Assembly (NCBI GenBank): GCA_027603945.1
Contig: JADIIU010000001.1
Location: 434,001 to 498,000, forward strand
Direction of reading: 5' to 3'
Length of the DNA: 64,000 nt
Source: Terramyces sp. JEL0728
Lineage: Eukaryota > Chytridiomycota > Chytridiomycetes > Rhizophydiales > Terramycetaceae
Made by a program: the position numbers and the translations under genes. The notes beneath the pieces were generated by a model. The model did no database searches, was not told where the DNA came from, and was given only the letters and a program-made list of their open reading frames with translations. Of this stretch, positions 55,756 through 64,000 are shown in pieces; position 1 is the first letter of the stretch, and every line of letters begins with the position of its first letter.

Positions 55756-55883
55756 TTATGTTTTCAAGAGGAATCTGGCCCTTTTATTGCTTGGTTTCGG
55801 TTATAGCGAAGCTTGTGCCCAGCCATGGAATTAGTTCGGATTCGCTTTTACCGAATAATCTATTTAGTTCATCAAAGAGATTT

Positions 55884-55927
55884 CTGCCCATCAAGCAAAT
55901 TATTCCTGCCCATCAAGCAAATCATTC
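55884..55927 (+). repeat. 22-bp direct repeat, two copies
   Basis: The unit starting CTGCCCATCAAGCAAAT occurs at 55884-55905 and again at 55906-55927, differing at one base (TTATTC versus TCATTC), and a third copy begins (CTGCAT) and breaks off. It lies in the spacer between two tandem VC0807-like genes. It may be a minor replication-slippage product. Confidence 0.7.
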
Positions 55928-56044
55928 CTGCATCCCCAGCGTCTTGGGATATAAATCTATTGCTTGGTATCGATTCTAGTACGGCCACTTTAACAGCTCG
56001 CTGGAATTCTTTTCTTAATTGTAATATGATGAGATTTAAATTAT

Positions 56045-56761
56045 TTATTGCTGGGTTTGATTAACGGCTGCAAACTTGCTCCTGACGTGTTTGACGTACT
56101 GAACGCTGAACAAAGCCAGCACACCAAGAATTACAATCAACAAGCACGGAGAAATATACCCCAAGGTTCCGGTTGGAATGGTATAGATCAGAATGATTCT
56201 AATTCCAGCTTCTATCAAGAACCCAATTGCCCATACGATACACAAGATATTTGTGGTTTGTTTTACTCGCGGATTCTTCCATTGTTCATCCAACTCTTTT
56301 TGAGTGTCAGGGTTATGGCCAGAAAACTGTCTGTTGTACCTCCAAATCAGGTTTTCCTGCATGAATATTGAAGTGCCAAATAGTAGACCCAATAAAATGG
56401 TTTGGATCGAGTCTTTTAGCAGTATTAATTTCGCATCAGATGTAACTAGAACCACGACAATAGAGAAAATAATTGAAATAACCACCATTACCGCAATTGC
56501 GTCGATTTGTTTGGTTTTGTAGATATTGTAGAGTCCTTCTAATGCTGGTGGGATACCTGATAATGCCAGAGCCAAAACAAGGGAAACCCTTCCTTCCAAG
56601 ATAGAGTAGATTACGATAGGGAGAATGATATTCATCATCACCATCTGTAAAATTCCTCTTCTCATTTGTTTTCTGGCTGCTGCTTCATCTTGTTCTCTTG
56701 TGGTATTTGCTAATACTGCAGTACTAGAGTTAGTTTCACTGGAATTATTTCCGTTGGACAT
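56045..56761 (-). CDS. VC0807-like six-helix membrane protein, copy 4
   Basis: Intronless 238 aa. It starts MSNGNNSSETNSSTAVLANT and then has the family core RKQMRRGILQMVMMNIILPI, SGIPPALEGLYNIYKTKQID, SDAKLILLKDSIQTILLG and MQENLIWRYNRQFSG. Its helices and loops closely follow the copy at 55081, with the N-terminus as the main difference. The start is 572 bp from the divergent copy at 57334. Confidence 0.78.
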   Translation of the reverse strand: MSNGNNSSETNSSTAVLANTTREQDEAAARKQMRRGILQMVMMNIILPIVIYSILEGRVSLVLALALSGIPPALEGLYNIYKTKQIDAIAVMVVISIIFSIVVVLVTSDAKLILLKDSIQTILLGLLFGTSIFMQENLIWRYNRQFSGHNPDTQKELDEQWKNPRVKQTTNILCIVWAIGFLIEAGIRIILIYTIPTGTLGYISPCLLIVILGVLALFSVQYVKHVRSKFAAVNQTQQ

Positions 56762-57333
56762 TTTAGTATCAGAGTTCTATTTGGGAGAAATGTTTCTGCT
56801 TTTAAGGTGCAATTCGGGAAAAGCGAGTTGCGCCATCAAAGGCTTATTTGGCGTAGGATGTGCAGGCAGTGATAAATAGATTCTCAAGCTCAATCCTACT
56901 GCATTATTTAGCATATCCGCTTGTTTCCCTCCTTCGATTGCTTGGCGCCACTGTTTGTGTTGTATGCTATTTGTATGCTTGTAATATGGCAGCCAGCGTG
57001 TTTCTGCAGACTGGAGGAACAATAATCTCCCTCATGCTATGTAGACATCCTTTATGCTGGTGGATTTCATCGGACAAATATCGTGGCTTGCAGCACCATG
57101 AAGAGATTATGGCGCTTCAAAGGTGCACCAAACAAAGGATGTTTCTATTAAAAGAAAGAATTTGTTTAGTTGAACTTGACTGGCTGAAATCTTGCTTCTT
57201 TGTGAAACAACGGCCTTTATGTTTTCTTTGGATCGGATAAAAGGCTGCCTAGCCCGAACCAGCTTGACAACGGCCGTTCCTGTGGCTCAAGTTCCTCGTC
57301 TTTATAAATCAAAAAAATCCAACCTTCAAAGTA
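56762..57333. other. Spacer between divergent VC0807-like genes
   Basis: About 570 bp with no supportable gene. Longer open frames exist on both strands (for example + from 56860 and - from 57022), but they begin at GTG or are out of context, have no homology I recognise, and are not extended by typical mini-introns. The spacer probably holds the promoters of the two flanking membrane-protein genes. Confidence 0.4.
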
Positions 57334-58071
57334 ATGACCAAAGACACAGCAATTGATATTCCCATGAAGGAGTTGAACAAGAAAGAGCCGGAAAATGGAG
57401 TGCCGAATAGTAAATATGCTAGAAAACTGCGAAATGGAATCATTCGTACTGTAACAATCAATTTTATCTTGCCGTTAATTATATACGGAATCCTGTCGCA
57501 AAAAATCGCTCTTGTATGGGCATTGATTTTATCCGGAATCCCCTCTACTCTAGATGGAATGTATTATATCTACAAGACCAGAAAAGTCGATGCACTAGCT
57601 TCGATTGTAGTTTTATCAATTGTATTCTCTATTGCAGTAGTAATTGCTACTGACGATCCGAAACTGATCCTACTCAAAGATTCTATCATGACTCTGTTCT
57701 TTTCAGCTGGCTTTTGGCTTTCTTTGTTTTCGAAGGAAGATTTGGTTTGGGGATTCTATCGCCAGCTGAGTGGTAACCATCCAGTCACTGTGCACACATT
57801 GGATAAAATGTACCAAAATTCATTTGTGCGAAAAACAACAAGGGTTATGTGTATGGTCTGGGGAACTGGCTTGTTATTCGAAGCTGCTGCCAGGATTATA
57901 CTGATTTATACAATCTCTACTTACGTCCTAGGATATGTGTCGTATTTCCTCTTCTTTGGAGCCATGTCTGGTCTCTCTTGCTGGACCTTTTGGTACATTC
58001 AAAAAACACAAGTCCTAAAAATGAACCCAGAGCAAGAAAAACAAATAGAAGAAGTAACCGAAGATGTATAA
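57334..58071 (+). CDS. VC0807-like six-helix membrane protein, copy 5
   Basis: Intronless 245 aa. The family core is clear (TVTINFILPLIIYGILSQKI, LILSGIPSTLDGMYYIYKTR, DDPKLILLKDSIMTLFF, VWGFYRQLSGNHP, MVWGTGLLFEAAARIILIYT), but residues differ throughout from copies 1, 3 and 4, so it is an older branch. The N- and C-termini are charged and soluble (KNKKEPE.., NPEQEKQIEEVTED). It converges on the next gene with 16 bp between stop codons. Confidence 0.77.
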   Translation: MTKDTAIDIPMKELNKKEPENGVPNSKYARKLRNGIIRTVTINFILPLIIYGILSQKIALVWALILSGIPSTLDGMYYIYKTRKVDALASIVVLSIVFSIAVVIATDDPKLILLKDSIMTLFFSAGFWLSLFSKEDLVWGFYRQLSGNHPVTVHTLDKMYQNSFVRKTTRVMCMVWGTGLLFEAAARIILIYTISTYVLGYVSYFLFFGAMSGLSCWTFWYIQKTQVLKMNPEQEKQIEEVTEDV

Positions 58072-58087
58072 TATATAATAATTAATA

Positions 58088-60015
58088 TTATCTTTGTCTA
58101 GAATTTGACCTTGTGTTTCTAATCTGCTGCCCTCTTTCACCTTGAACCGGAATCTTGTTGTAGTAGTAAACTGGTCTTGATGGGATTACTGCGATATTCG
58201 GTTTCTTGTCGGCAGTCCGTTCCGGTTTGGGAATAGGAATATTCTGGTTATTAACAAACACTGAATCCGTATTATAAAAGCTGTATTCGTAACCATGGCC
58301 GTGTGACGAATCTGTCCTTGGAATGCTTTCTTTTTCAAGCTTGCTGTTCTTGTGTGGCCGATCTAAAAGTACATATAATCCATGGTTGCGCAGTCTAACT
58401 AAACTCAAGATTGATTCCAGTCTCTTTCTACAAGTTCCGATTTGGTGCTTTATCGAACTGTACTTTTTCCTTATAATTTCTTGGAATAGTCGTAAATCTG
58501 TGGAATGGAAATCGATAGATATACCTGACCGGAGTTGAAAGTACAAGTATTCTGAAAAAGTAAGTTTGGCTCTTAATTCGTCTGGATTATGCTCTTTTTT
58601 CATCATGCCACAGCATTCTTTTTCTTCTTCCTTTTCCTTCTGCAATTCTATTACCAGTTGAACGTTGAACCTCTCTCTTTGTTCTACACAGCCAGACATG
58701 TAATCTCCACTAATCACCCCAATGACACCTTCTATTCCTTTCGGATCATGAAACCCTACTTTGGAATTCTTGTGGTTAGTTGCAACGTGGTGTTCTTTAA
58801 ATAACCCTATAGTACGTGATAGCAGCGGGGCTATCGTCTTTTTAGTTTGGTACTGTTCGTCCAATTCAATACCGCTGATCATTTCATAGAATACTTGCGG
58901 TGTAATTTCAATTGAAGTAAAATGAAGGAAAATATCACTAGGATCTGTTATAGTTATTCGGTAAACAGGCGGCTTCTTTTCGTAATTCAAAGATTAGTCA
59001 GTAATTACCAAGTAGTAGAAAGTAAATGTCAATTGACGGGTTTCTTCTCGTCCGTTTGGCAATATCGTTGGTACTGGAATTGTTTTTGAATGTACAGGAT
59101 CTGAAACTACTTCTTCGTCCGTATCGATATCCATCTTTTTCGTAGTTGCAGCAAATTTCCCGTTTCTCTGCAGATAATCGATATTCACATCGTGGTTGTA
59201 CAGTTCAGACGAAGATAGTAATATTGCTGGTTGGTGTATAGAGACTGTATTCATTACTTGTATCAAATTATCGTTGATTTCATCATATTCATTCTAAATT
59301 AACGAAAAAGTACTTGGATTGATTTTGTGTACTCTAAAATATCCTTCTTTACCTCTGTCCATTCCGACGGGGTTAATTCGAGTTCCATCAATTCTATTTT
59401 TCGATATTCTTTAACTATCTCAGAGAACTTTAGAGTTGCCAGCTGTTCGTTTGAGCTTATTTGCATTACAGCTTTGAACGAGTTTGGATTATTTACAACG
59501 CTATTTGATATTTGCTGAACCATATATCCAAACCTCCTAAAAGTTTCCTGGAATCCGTTTCCCGCCAGCGAAGGGAGTTTCCATTTCATCTGCTTTAGAA
59601 TGGTTTTAAACGAAAACGGATTACAGTTGAATGTCCAGTGAAAGAAAATATCATCGATTGGATCCATTATTATGATTTTATGTGCTTGTGGAAATGGCTT
59701 GTCAAATTCAGAGACGAGTATCAACCGTACGTGTTTCTGATATTCTACTGGCACTTGCTGGCCATTTTTTATTTCCAATTTTTGTACAATTACCGGAATA
59801 TCAAGTGTCCATCTATTGGCATTGAATAACGTCGATGATATACCAATTTCAGGATGCAGTTCGTGTTCGATTTCTTCGCTTTTTACTCTGGAAGAGAAAA
59901 AGGACACTGGCTCGTTGGATAATTTACTCCCAGGAACTACCACTGGTTTGGGAGGATAAATACTTTGGAGTGGGAGAACTTTGTGTATCGGCTGAACTTC
60001 AAATAACGGGTTCAT
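58088..60015 (-). CDS. Protein with two SAS-6/CCDC61-like head domains
   Basis: Three exons (introns 59294-59313, 20 nt; 58976-59008, 33 nt) give 624 aa from ATG 60015. Two similar units can be aligned by eye. Unit 1 (about 60-235): IIIMDPIDDIFFHWTF...FSFKTILKQ ... LKFSEIVKEYRKIELMELEL. Unit 2 (about 325-500): ITITDPSDIFLHFTSIEITPQVFYEMIS ... LTFSEYLYFQLRSGISIDF. The pattern (strand ending D.SDIFxxxxxI, helix pair, FxVxL, LxFSEY) recalls the XRCC4/SAS-6/CCDC61 head fold of basal-body proteins. The C-terminus is basic and disordered. Homology is inferred from pattern only. Confidence 0.5.
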
Positions 60016-60145
60016 AGTACGCGAAGAAATAAATAAAATTCTCACACTTCACAGCTCTTGTATTCAAGTAATATTCTCATAGATCCTTTTCGAATTTATC
60101 TTGCTTGCGAGCCAAATTTTTTTGCGTTGAACTTTAAACCCAATT

Positions 60146-61181
60146 ATGCTAGCCAGTGCGGAAAAAATACAGTCCCCATTCGCAGAGATTGTGTCCGTCC
60201 TGTTTATGGTCTTTTCGCTGTTTTCGGTTTTGGTGGGAGGGATATTTATGACCATCTACTGCTTGTATGCTCACTGGACAACCAGGCTATTCGCACTCCT
60301 TTACCTTACATGGATTTGGTATGACAGAAAGACAGTGGATTATGGTAGATATCAGCCAGCCTTAATCAAAAATATCAGGGAATGGCAGGTGTGGGAGAAT
60401 GTCAGATCTTACTTTTCCGCCAAGCTGATCAAGACAGCCGACTTGGATCCCAAGAAAGCATACATTTTTGCATGGTAATACTGATTTAACTCGAGCCATC
60501 CCCATGGAGTCTATTGCTTTTCGTATTTTATCAACATCTTCTTTAATCCCCGATTTTACCAAATGTTTAGTGGGATCCGCTTGTTTCAGTGTACTCTGCC
60601 TGTCAACTTCTTGATTCCGGGATGGAGAGACTATATCTTGTCTATTGGCACGGTTGGATCTTCAAAAGCAGCAATTTCCAACGCTCTAGTACCAGGCACA
60701 GCGCTAGCCCTATTTGTTGGCGGTGCCAGGGAATTCCAGCATATGAAAAGAGGTAGGCGTTTCTAACCAAGGCACTATGGATCTAGTATTAAACAGCAGA
60801 AAAGGCTTTGTCAAGATAGCTTTGGTTCAAGGCGCTTCGTTAGTCCCAGTGCTTGGGTTTGGTGAAAATGACATTTTTGACAGGGTTGATAATCCAAACT
60901 TTACAATATTACACAAGCTGGCAAAGTTGGGTAAAATGGCAGCACCTTTGTTTGCCGGTAGATATGTAGTTCTTCCTCACAAGGTCCCGCTGGTTACTGT
61001 CGGTAATTTGGCCTAATTTGTAGTTGGAGAACCAATCCATGTAGAAAAAAATGTGAATCCAACTCAAAAGGATATCGACGACCTGCACGAAAAGTACTGT
61101 CAATCGTTACAGAATATCTACGATAAATACAAGGATGAATATCACGCGGATAGAGTGAGCGCAATGAGATTCATTTCATAA
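60146..61181 (+). CDS. DGAT2: Diacylglycerol O-acyltransferase, DGAT2 type
   Basis: Four exons (introns 60475-60495, 21 nt; 60753-60771, 19; 61003-61023, 21) give 324 aa. An N-terminal pair of membrane helices (LFSVLVGGIFMTIYCL, FALLYLTWIWYD) is followed by YFSAKLIKTADLDPKKAYIFACHPHG, with the catalytic HPHG restored by the first intron. Then come PGWRDYILSIG, VGGAREFQ, NSRKGFVKIALVQGASLVPVLGFGEND and VVGEPIHV. DGAT2 makes triacylglycerol in the endoplasmic reticulum for lipid droplets, an important fuel of fungal zoospores. All three splices are needed to keep the family's conserved blocks. Confidence 0.95.
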
Positions 61182-61208
61182 TAAATTTTTGAAAATTTTT
61201 CAATCAGA

Positions 61209-61584
61209 ATGTTGAGATTAAGAACACTAAATAAAACTTTATACCGACCAAAACCAATTCTAGGAATGAGATTAGGATCAGGAGCTGCACACCATGACGA
61301 CCACCATCACCACGACGGAGAGGAACCAAGCGGACGTTTCTTGGGACTAAAAGTAATTTTCAATTAATTCAAAAGGCTGGAAGACCATTTTACTTTTGGG
61401 AACCAATTTGGTATGTAGGGTTTTATGGATCATTTGCAGTATTCTTTGCATTGGAATATTTCTCACCTAAAAAAGGGTAATTTTGAATTAAATTAGACCA
61501 AACGAGTTGGCTAGAATTGAAGCCAACAAGAGACTTGAAGCCAGAGGAGAAAGCTCTACTTCTTGGCCATTCCCTGCTAAATAA
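61209..61584 (+). CDS. NDUFB11: Mitochondrial complex I subunit NDUFB11 (ESSS)
   Basis: A short gene missed by simple frame scanning. Three exons (introns 61353-61375, 23 nt; 61477-61496, 20 nt) give 110 aa, starting MLRLRTLNKTLYRPKPILG, a mitochondrial presequence. After splicing it reads RPFYFWEPIWYVGFYGSFAV, one membrane helix, then SPKKGPNELARIEANKRLEA, the pattern of NDUFB11/ESSS (WEPIW/F motif and EA..RL tail). It is a supernumerary subunit of the membrane arm of NADH:ubiquinone oxidoreductase. The start is 27 bp after DGAT2. Confidence 0.82.
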
Positions 61585-61614
61585 ATATATTCAAATTAAA
61601 TCGGTTTACAATAT

Positions 61615-62402
61615 TCAGATTTCTGTTGGAAGAAACATTTGATCAAATGTAACCATCTCAGACACTCCATCTTCCAGATATTTAATCGCAACTTGTTTCT
61701 ATGTTACTAAAACTTACTGAGAAAACCCGAGCAATGGTAGCTTGAAAGAATTCGGTAATGTTATGGCCACCTTCCAGCCGCATTGCCCACACAGTATCGC
61801 CGATTCCCAGCTCGTTCGTCTCGTATATCTTTCGATGATTAACCATCTTTTTTGCAGGAACTTTCCATGTAGCGAGATCCAACTTGTTACTTAGCTGGAC
61901 CACGGTATATTCCTTGTTAGCAACCCAATACTTTTGTATTCTCATCGTAATCTGTAGTACGCACAAGATAGCAGCTTTCTTTTGACGCTTTGGTAAAATC
62001 TGGGACAAATGCAGCGATGACTTGGCCAATCTTGTAATCCTGCTCTACTTTTTGTTTCTTGAACAAGTTTGGCACAGTGACTTGCTCTTCCTTCTTTTCC
62101 TCTCCATCAAACATCCTCTTTAGATCGTCCTTTATCCTGTTTCGTAAATGCGAGGAATCCAGATACTTTCTGGAAATCATATTAAATTCCTTTAGAATCT
62201 CAGAATTCCCAAGTTTTGCCACCAGCGATCCTTGAGTTTGTGCATTTATTCCAGAACAGCTATCTTGCAGTTTGGATATCAACTCCCTGCATTCGGGAGA
62301 CGATGAAAACTCTTCCAAAACCAATCTTCTAACCGAGTCAAAGTTTCCGCTCCTCTTAAATTCAGTGAGGATTTCTTTTGGTGCCATATTCGTTAGATTC
62401 AT
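61615..62402 (-). CDS. SHG1/BOD1-Tudor (SGF29-like) fusion protein
   Basis: Three exons (introns 61913-61931 and 61699-61717, both 19 nt) give 249 aa. Residues 8-95 match the SHG1/BOD1 domain: LTEFKRSGNFDSVRRLVLEEF...LRNRIKDDLKRMF. Residues 120-249 look like a tandem Tudor domain of the SGF29 type: YKIGQVIAAFVPD, LGIGDTVWAMRLE, TEFFQATIARVFS and VAIKYLEDGVSEMV. SHG1 belongs to the COMPASS (H3K4 methyltransferase) complex and SGF29 Tudors read H3K4me3. A single protein holding both would couple writing and reading; this is a domain-combination inference. Confidence 0.72.
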
Positions 62403-62562
62403 TTTAAAATGAAAAAAATCGAGGGTATATCACAGATGGAATATCCGGCTGAGGATTCGCGTTTGTGTAATGACATTTTTAGTATTGTCTGTTGAGTGAA
62501 CGGCTATTGTCAGCATTTATTTACACCTGTCAACAAAAACTTGCAATACCAACAATAAACAA

Positions 62563-63128
62563 ATGAGGGATTTAGAAAGCGAACTACACCAATACAATCA
62601 AAGCAAGGCGCCTTCGCCCACAGAGCCAAGATCTTCAATATCCACATACCTAAAAAGGGTTTCCTGGTCGAAAGAAAATGACCCAGAGCGTGTAAATACC
62701 GTTAATTGAAGGAGCCATTATATAACAGCCATCAAACATTAAAAGATGATGATGATATTGAGCAAGTTAAGGTGAATTTGGATGAGACAAGCAATGCATT
62801 ACACGGCACTTTGGGGAAATTATTGCATCGCGGCGAAGATTTGGAGGAAATCCAAAACAAGTCAGGTACAATGAATCTAACAAAGACGAGCTTGGGAATG
62901 TCAGTGGAATGTTCAAGAAAAGCAGTAAAAAGGTTTATCATAAAACAATTATAGCCAAGATAGCAGTAACCTCTGGTTGACAGTAGCAAAACATTTGCAT
63001 AGTGATGTCTGCAATTACACTATTGATTCTGATAGGAGGTGCGTTTTGCTAACCTAGTTATATTGTATGCCCTTGGAGTATGGCTCAAAGGTGTGCTATT
63101 CCCAAATAAGCCTGTTGCACCCATGTAA
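62563..63128 (+). CDS. R-SNARE of the synaptobrevin/VAMP type
   Basis: Five exons (introns 62692-62711, 20 nt; 62866-62885, 20; 62976-63002, 27; 63039-63057, 19) give 159 aa. After a 60-residue polar N-terminus there is an R-SNARE helix: DIEQVKVNLDETSNALHG, GKLLHRGEDLEEI with the ionic-layer Arg in LLHRGEDL, and SDELGNVSGMFKKSSKK. A C-terminal membrane anchor follows (AITLLILIGVILYALGV). No longin domain is present, so it is a brevin-like R-SNARE for membrane fusion. The exons are as short as 36 bp, and all four introns are needed for the SNARE motif and anchor to be continuous. Confidence 0.84.
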
Positions 63129-63138
63129 CAAATTACTA

Positions 63139-63357
63139 ATGCTTAGACCACCGCCTGCACCTGCACCACCTGCACCAACAACTCCAGCTCCAGCTCCGTT
63201 GCCGCCGTTCTCTTGCCCACAAGTTTCTTGCAACTGTATGTGCCCTCCTCCTACAGTCATATATTACCCAGTGCCTCCTGGATATCCAATTCCAGGCAAC
63301 CCACTCCCAACGTCAATTCCACCACCTAACATCCCCGTTCCATCTCATTTAGCTTAA
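63139..63357 (+). CDS. Possible proline-rich small protein
   Basis: 72-codon frame MLRPPPAPAPPAPTTPAPAP..., rich in Pro, Ala and Cys (CPQVSCNCMCPPP). It begins 10 bp after the R-SNARE stop and ends 30 bp before the stop of the convergent gene. No signal peptide or family is recognised. It could be an independent small gene, an alternative 3' exon of the SNARE transcript (its frame is also open upstream to 63067) or chance. Low confidence. Confidence 0.3.
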   Translation: MLRPPPAPAPPAPTTPAPAPLPPFSCPQVSCNCMCPPPTVIYYPVPPGYPIPGNPLPTSIPPPNIPVPSHLA

Positions 63358-63386
63358 AAGGACTTGAAGAGGAATAAATTTATTAA

Positions 63387-63958
63387 TCATTCCAGTTCTT
63401 CTGGAGTGTCAATTATGTTCATTATGAAATCGAAACTCGGTTTATCCACTGAAATTACAGACAACCTGGAGCGCTTAAGCAGTGCAAAGTCTCTAAGCTC
63501 TTTATCCTTGAATTTTTGCAACTCTTTTAGCGAAATGAATTTCAGCTTCTTTTCAAACTGCACATCCACCTGCATTACCGAATATTACCATATACCATTT
63601 CGGATCTAGTTTATCTGATTTCGGGTCATAGTAGGGATGCGATTTGTCGAACGCAGTGTGATCAACATAAGCTTCCTTTACAACCCGAGCTAGCCCAGCA
63701 ATTCCAGGAACCTTGCAACTTGAATGGTAAAAGAAACACTGAGATTAAGAGCAGAGTACCAAATCATCTACCTTCATCTTTTTCATATTATTCCTTGCTT
63801 CATAATTACGGACCTACATTAGTGCACAGTACTCCTTCCCAAGCTGTTTTTTGACTGATTTCCAAGTCATCGATAGAGAATTTAACATCCACACCATTCT
63901 CTATCCTCGACTCTGGTTCTGCTTTTATCAAGTAGTAGTTTGTCGATTTTGCTTTCAT
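63387..63958 (-). CDS. THYN1: EVE-domain protein, THYN1 homologue
   Basis: Four exons (introns 63814-63832, 19 nt; 63739-63759, 21; 63570-63588, 19) give 170 aa, starting MKAKSTNYYLIKAEPESRIE. The EVE/PUA-like fold of THYN1 is clear block by block: NYYLIKAEPESRIENGVDVK, TAWEGVRNYEARNNMKKMK, CFFYHSSCKVPGIAGLARVV and KEAYVDHTAFDKSHPYYDP, then KWYMVDVQFEKKLKFISLKEL. EVE domains bind modified nucleotides in DNA or RNA. None of the first three exons alone is a convincing gene; together they are. The start is 42 bp before the window end. Confidence 0.93.
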
Positions 63959-64000
63959 TCAGAAAAAGAAAAGTTAAAACTTGAGTGATAAGTGATATCA

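Noticed and set aside
56860..57240. 126-codon + strand frame in the spacer between VC0807-like genes
   Set aside because: It begins at GTG, has unusual composition with many Cys and Leu, no homology I recognise, and is not joined to anything by a typical intron.
1..64000. Frame shifts between adjacent reading frames as signs of pseudogenes
   Set aside because: Nearly all breaks coincide with GT...AG segments of 19-24 nt whose removal restores conserved protein sequence, so these are introns, not decay.

Overview
The window is a gene-dense nuclear segment from a zoosporic (flagellated) early-diverging fungus or close fungal relative. Fungal markers are MHR1/mL67, an RTC4-like protein, a PSP1-domain protein, a secreted DUF4360 protein and a fungal-type acyl-CoA dehydrogenase. 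A flagellum is indicated by DNAAF11/LRRC6 (axonemal dynein assembly) and, less firmly, by a TPGS1-like protein, a TTC16-like TPR protein, a TEX47/BLUF-like protein and a protein with duplicated SAS-6-like head domains. I cannot name the species.

The strongest property of the sequence is its introns. About 89 were found by hand in 31 genes, and almost all are 19-24 nt (commonest 19-21 nt). They begin GTA/GTN, carry an internal TAAY-like element a few bases before the end, and stop at AG. Each removal keeps the frame and restores conserved protein sequence, and every spliced gene sums to a whole number of codons. Genes sit on both strands with spacers often of 7-100 bp, and several convergent pairs share palindromic AATAAA/TTTATT ends.

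Layout: 0-2.3 kb, mitochondrial processing peptidase alpha and a secreted DUF4360 protein. 2.3-8.6 kb, a CSL (Su(H)/RBP-J) transcription factor, an acyl-CoA dehydrogenase, a TEX47/BLUF-like protein and PRP19. 8.6-9.5 kb, a gene-poor gap. 9.5-20.4 kb, a rhodanese-dual-specificity phosphatase, the giant MON2, an isochorismatase-like hydrolase, a GlpA-type FAD/2Fe-2S oxidoreductase and a coiled-coil protein. 20.4-24.6 kb, a divergent pair of DUF676 serine-esterase genes, one with three tandem domains. 24.6-36.6 kb, a coiled-coil protein, a FIST-like protein, a leucyl/phenylalanyl-tRNA transferase homologue, a TPGS1-like protein, CSN4, an F-BAR/RhoGAP, MHR1, a PPxY membrane protein, COX11 and DNAAF11. 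36.6-47.4 kb, a flavin-reductase-like protein, a 2OG-Fe(II) oxygenase, a coiled-coil/FN3 protein, a TTC16-like protein, a PSP1 protein and ORC1. 47.5-58.1 kb, five paralogues of a six-helix VC0807-like membrane family interleaved with RTC4, eL15, TRM82 and a golgin-like coiled coil. 58.1-64 kb, the SAS-6-like protein, DGAT2, complex I NDUFB11, an SHG1-Tudor fusion, an R-SNARE, a short proline-rich ORF and THYN1.

Neighbouring genes belong to unrelated housekeeping pathways, as expected for eukaryotic chromatin. The exceptions are two local family expansions: the DUF676 esterases and the VC0807-like membrane proteins. No transposon, CRISPR array, rRNA or convincing tRNA was seen.
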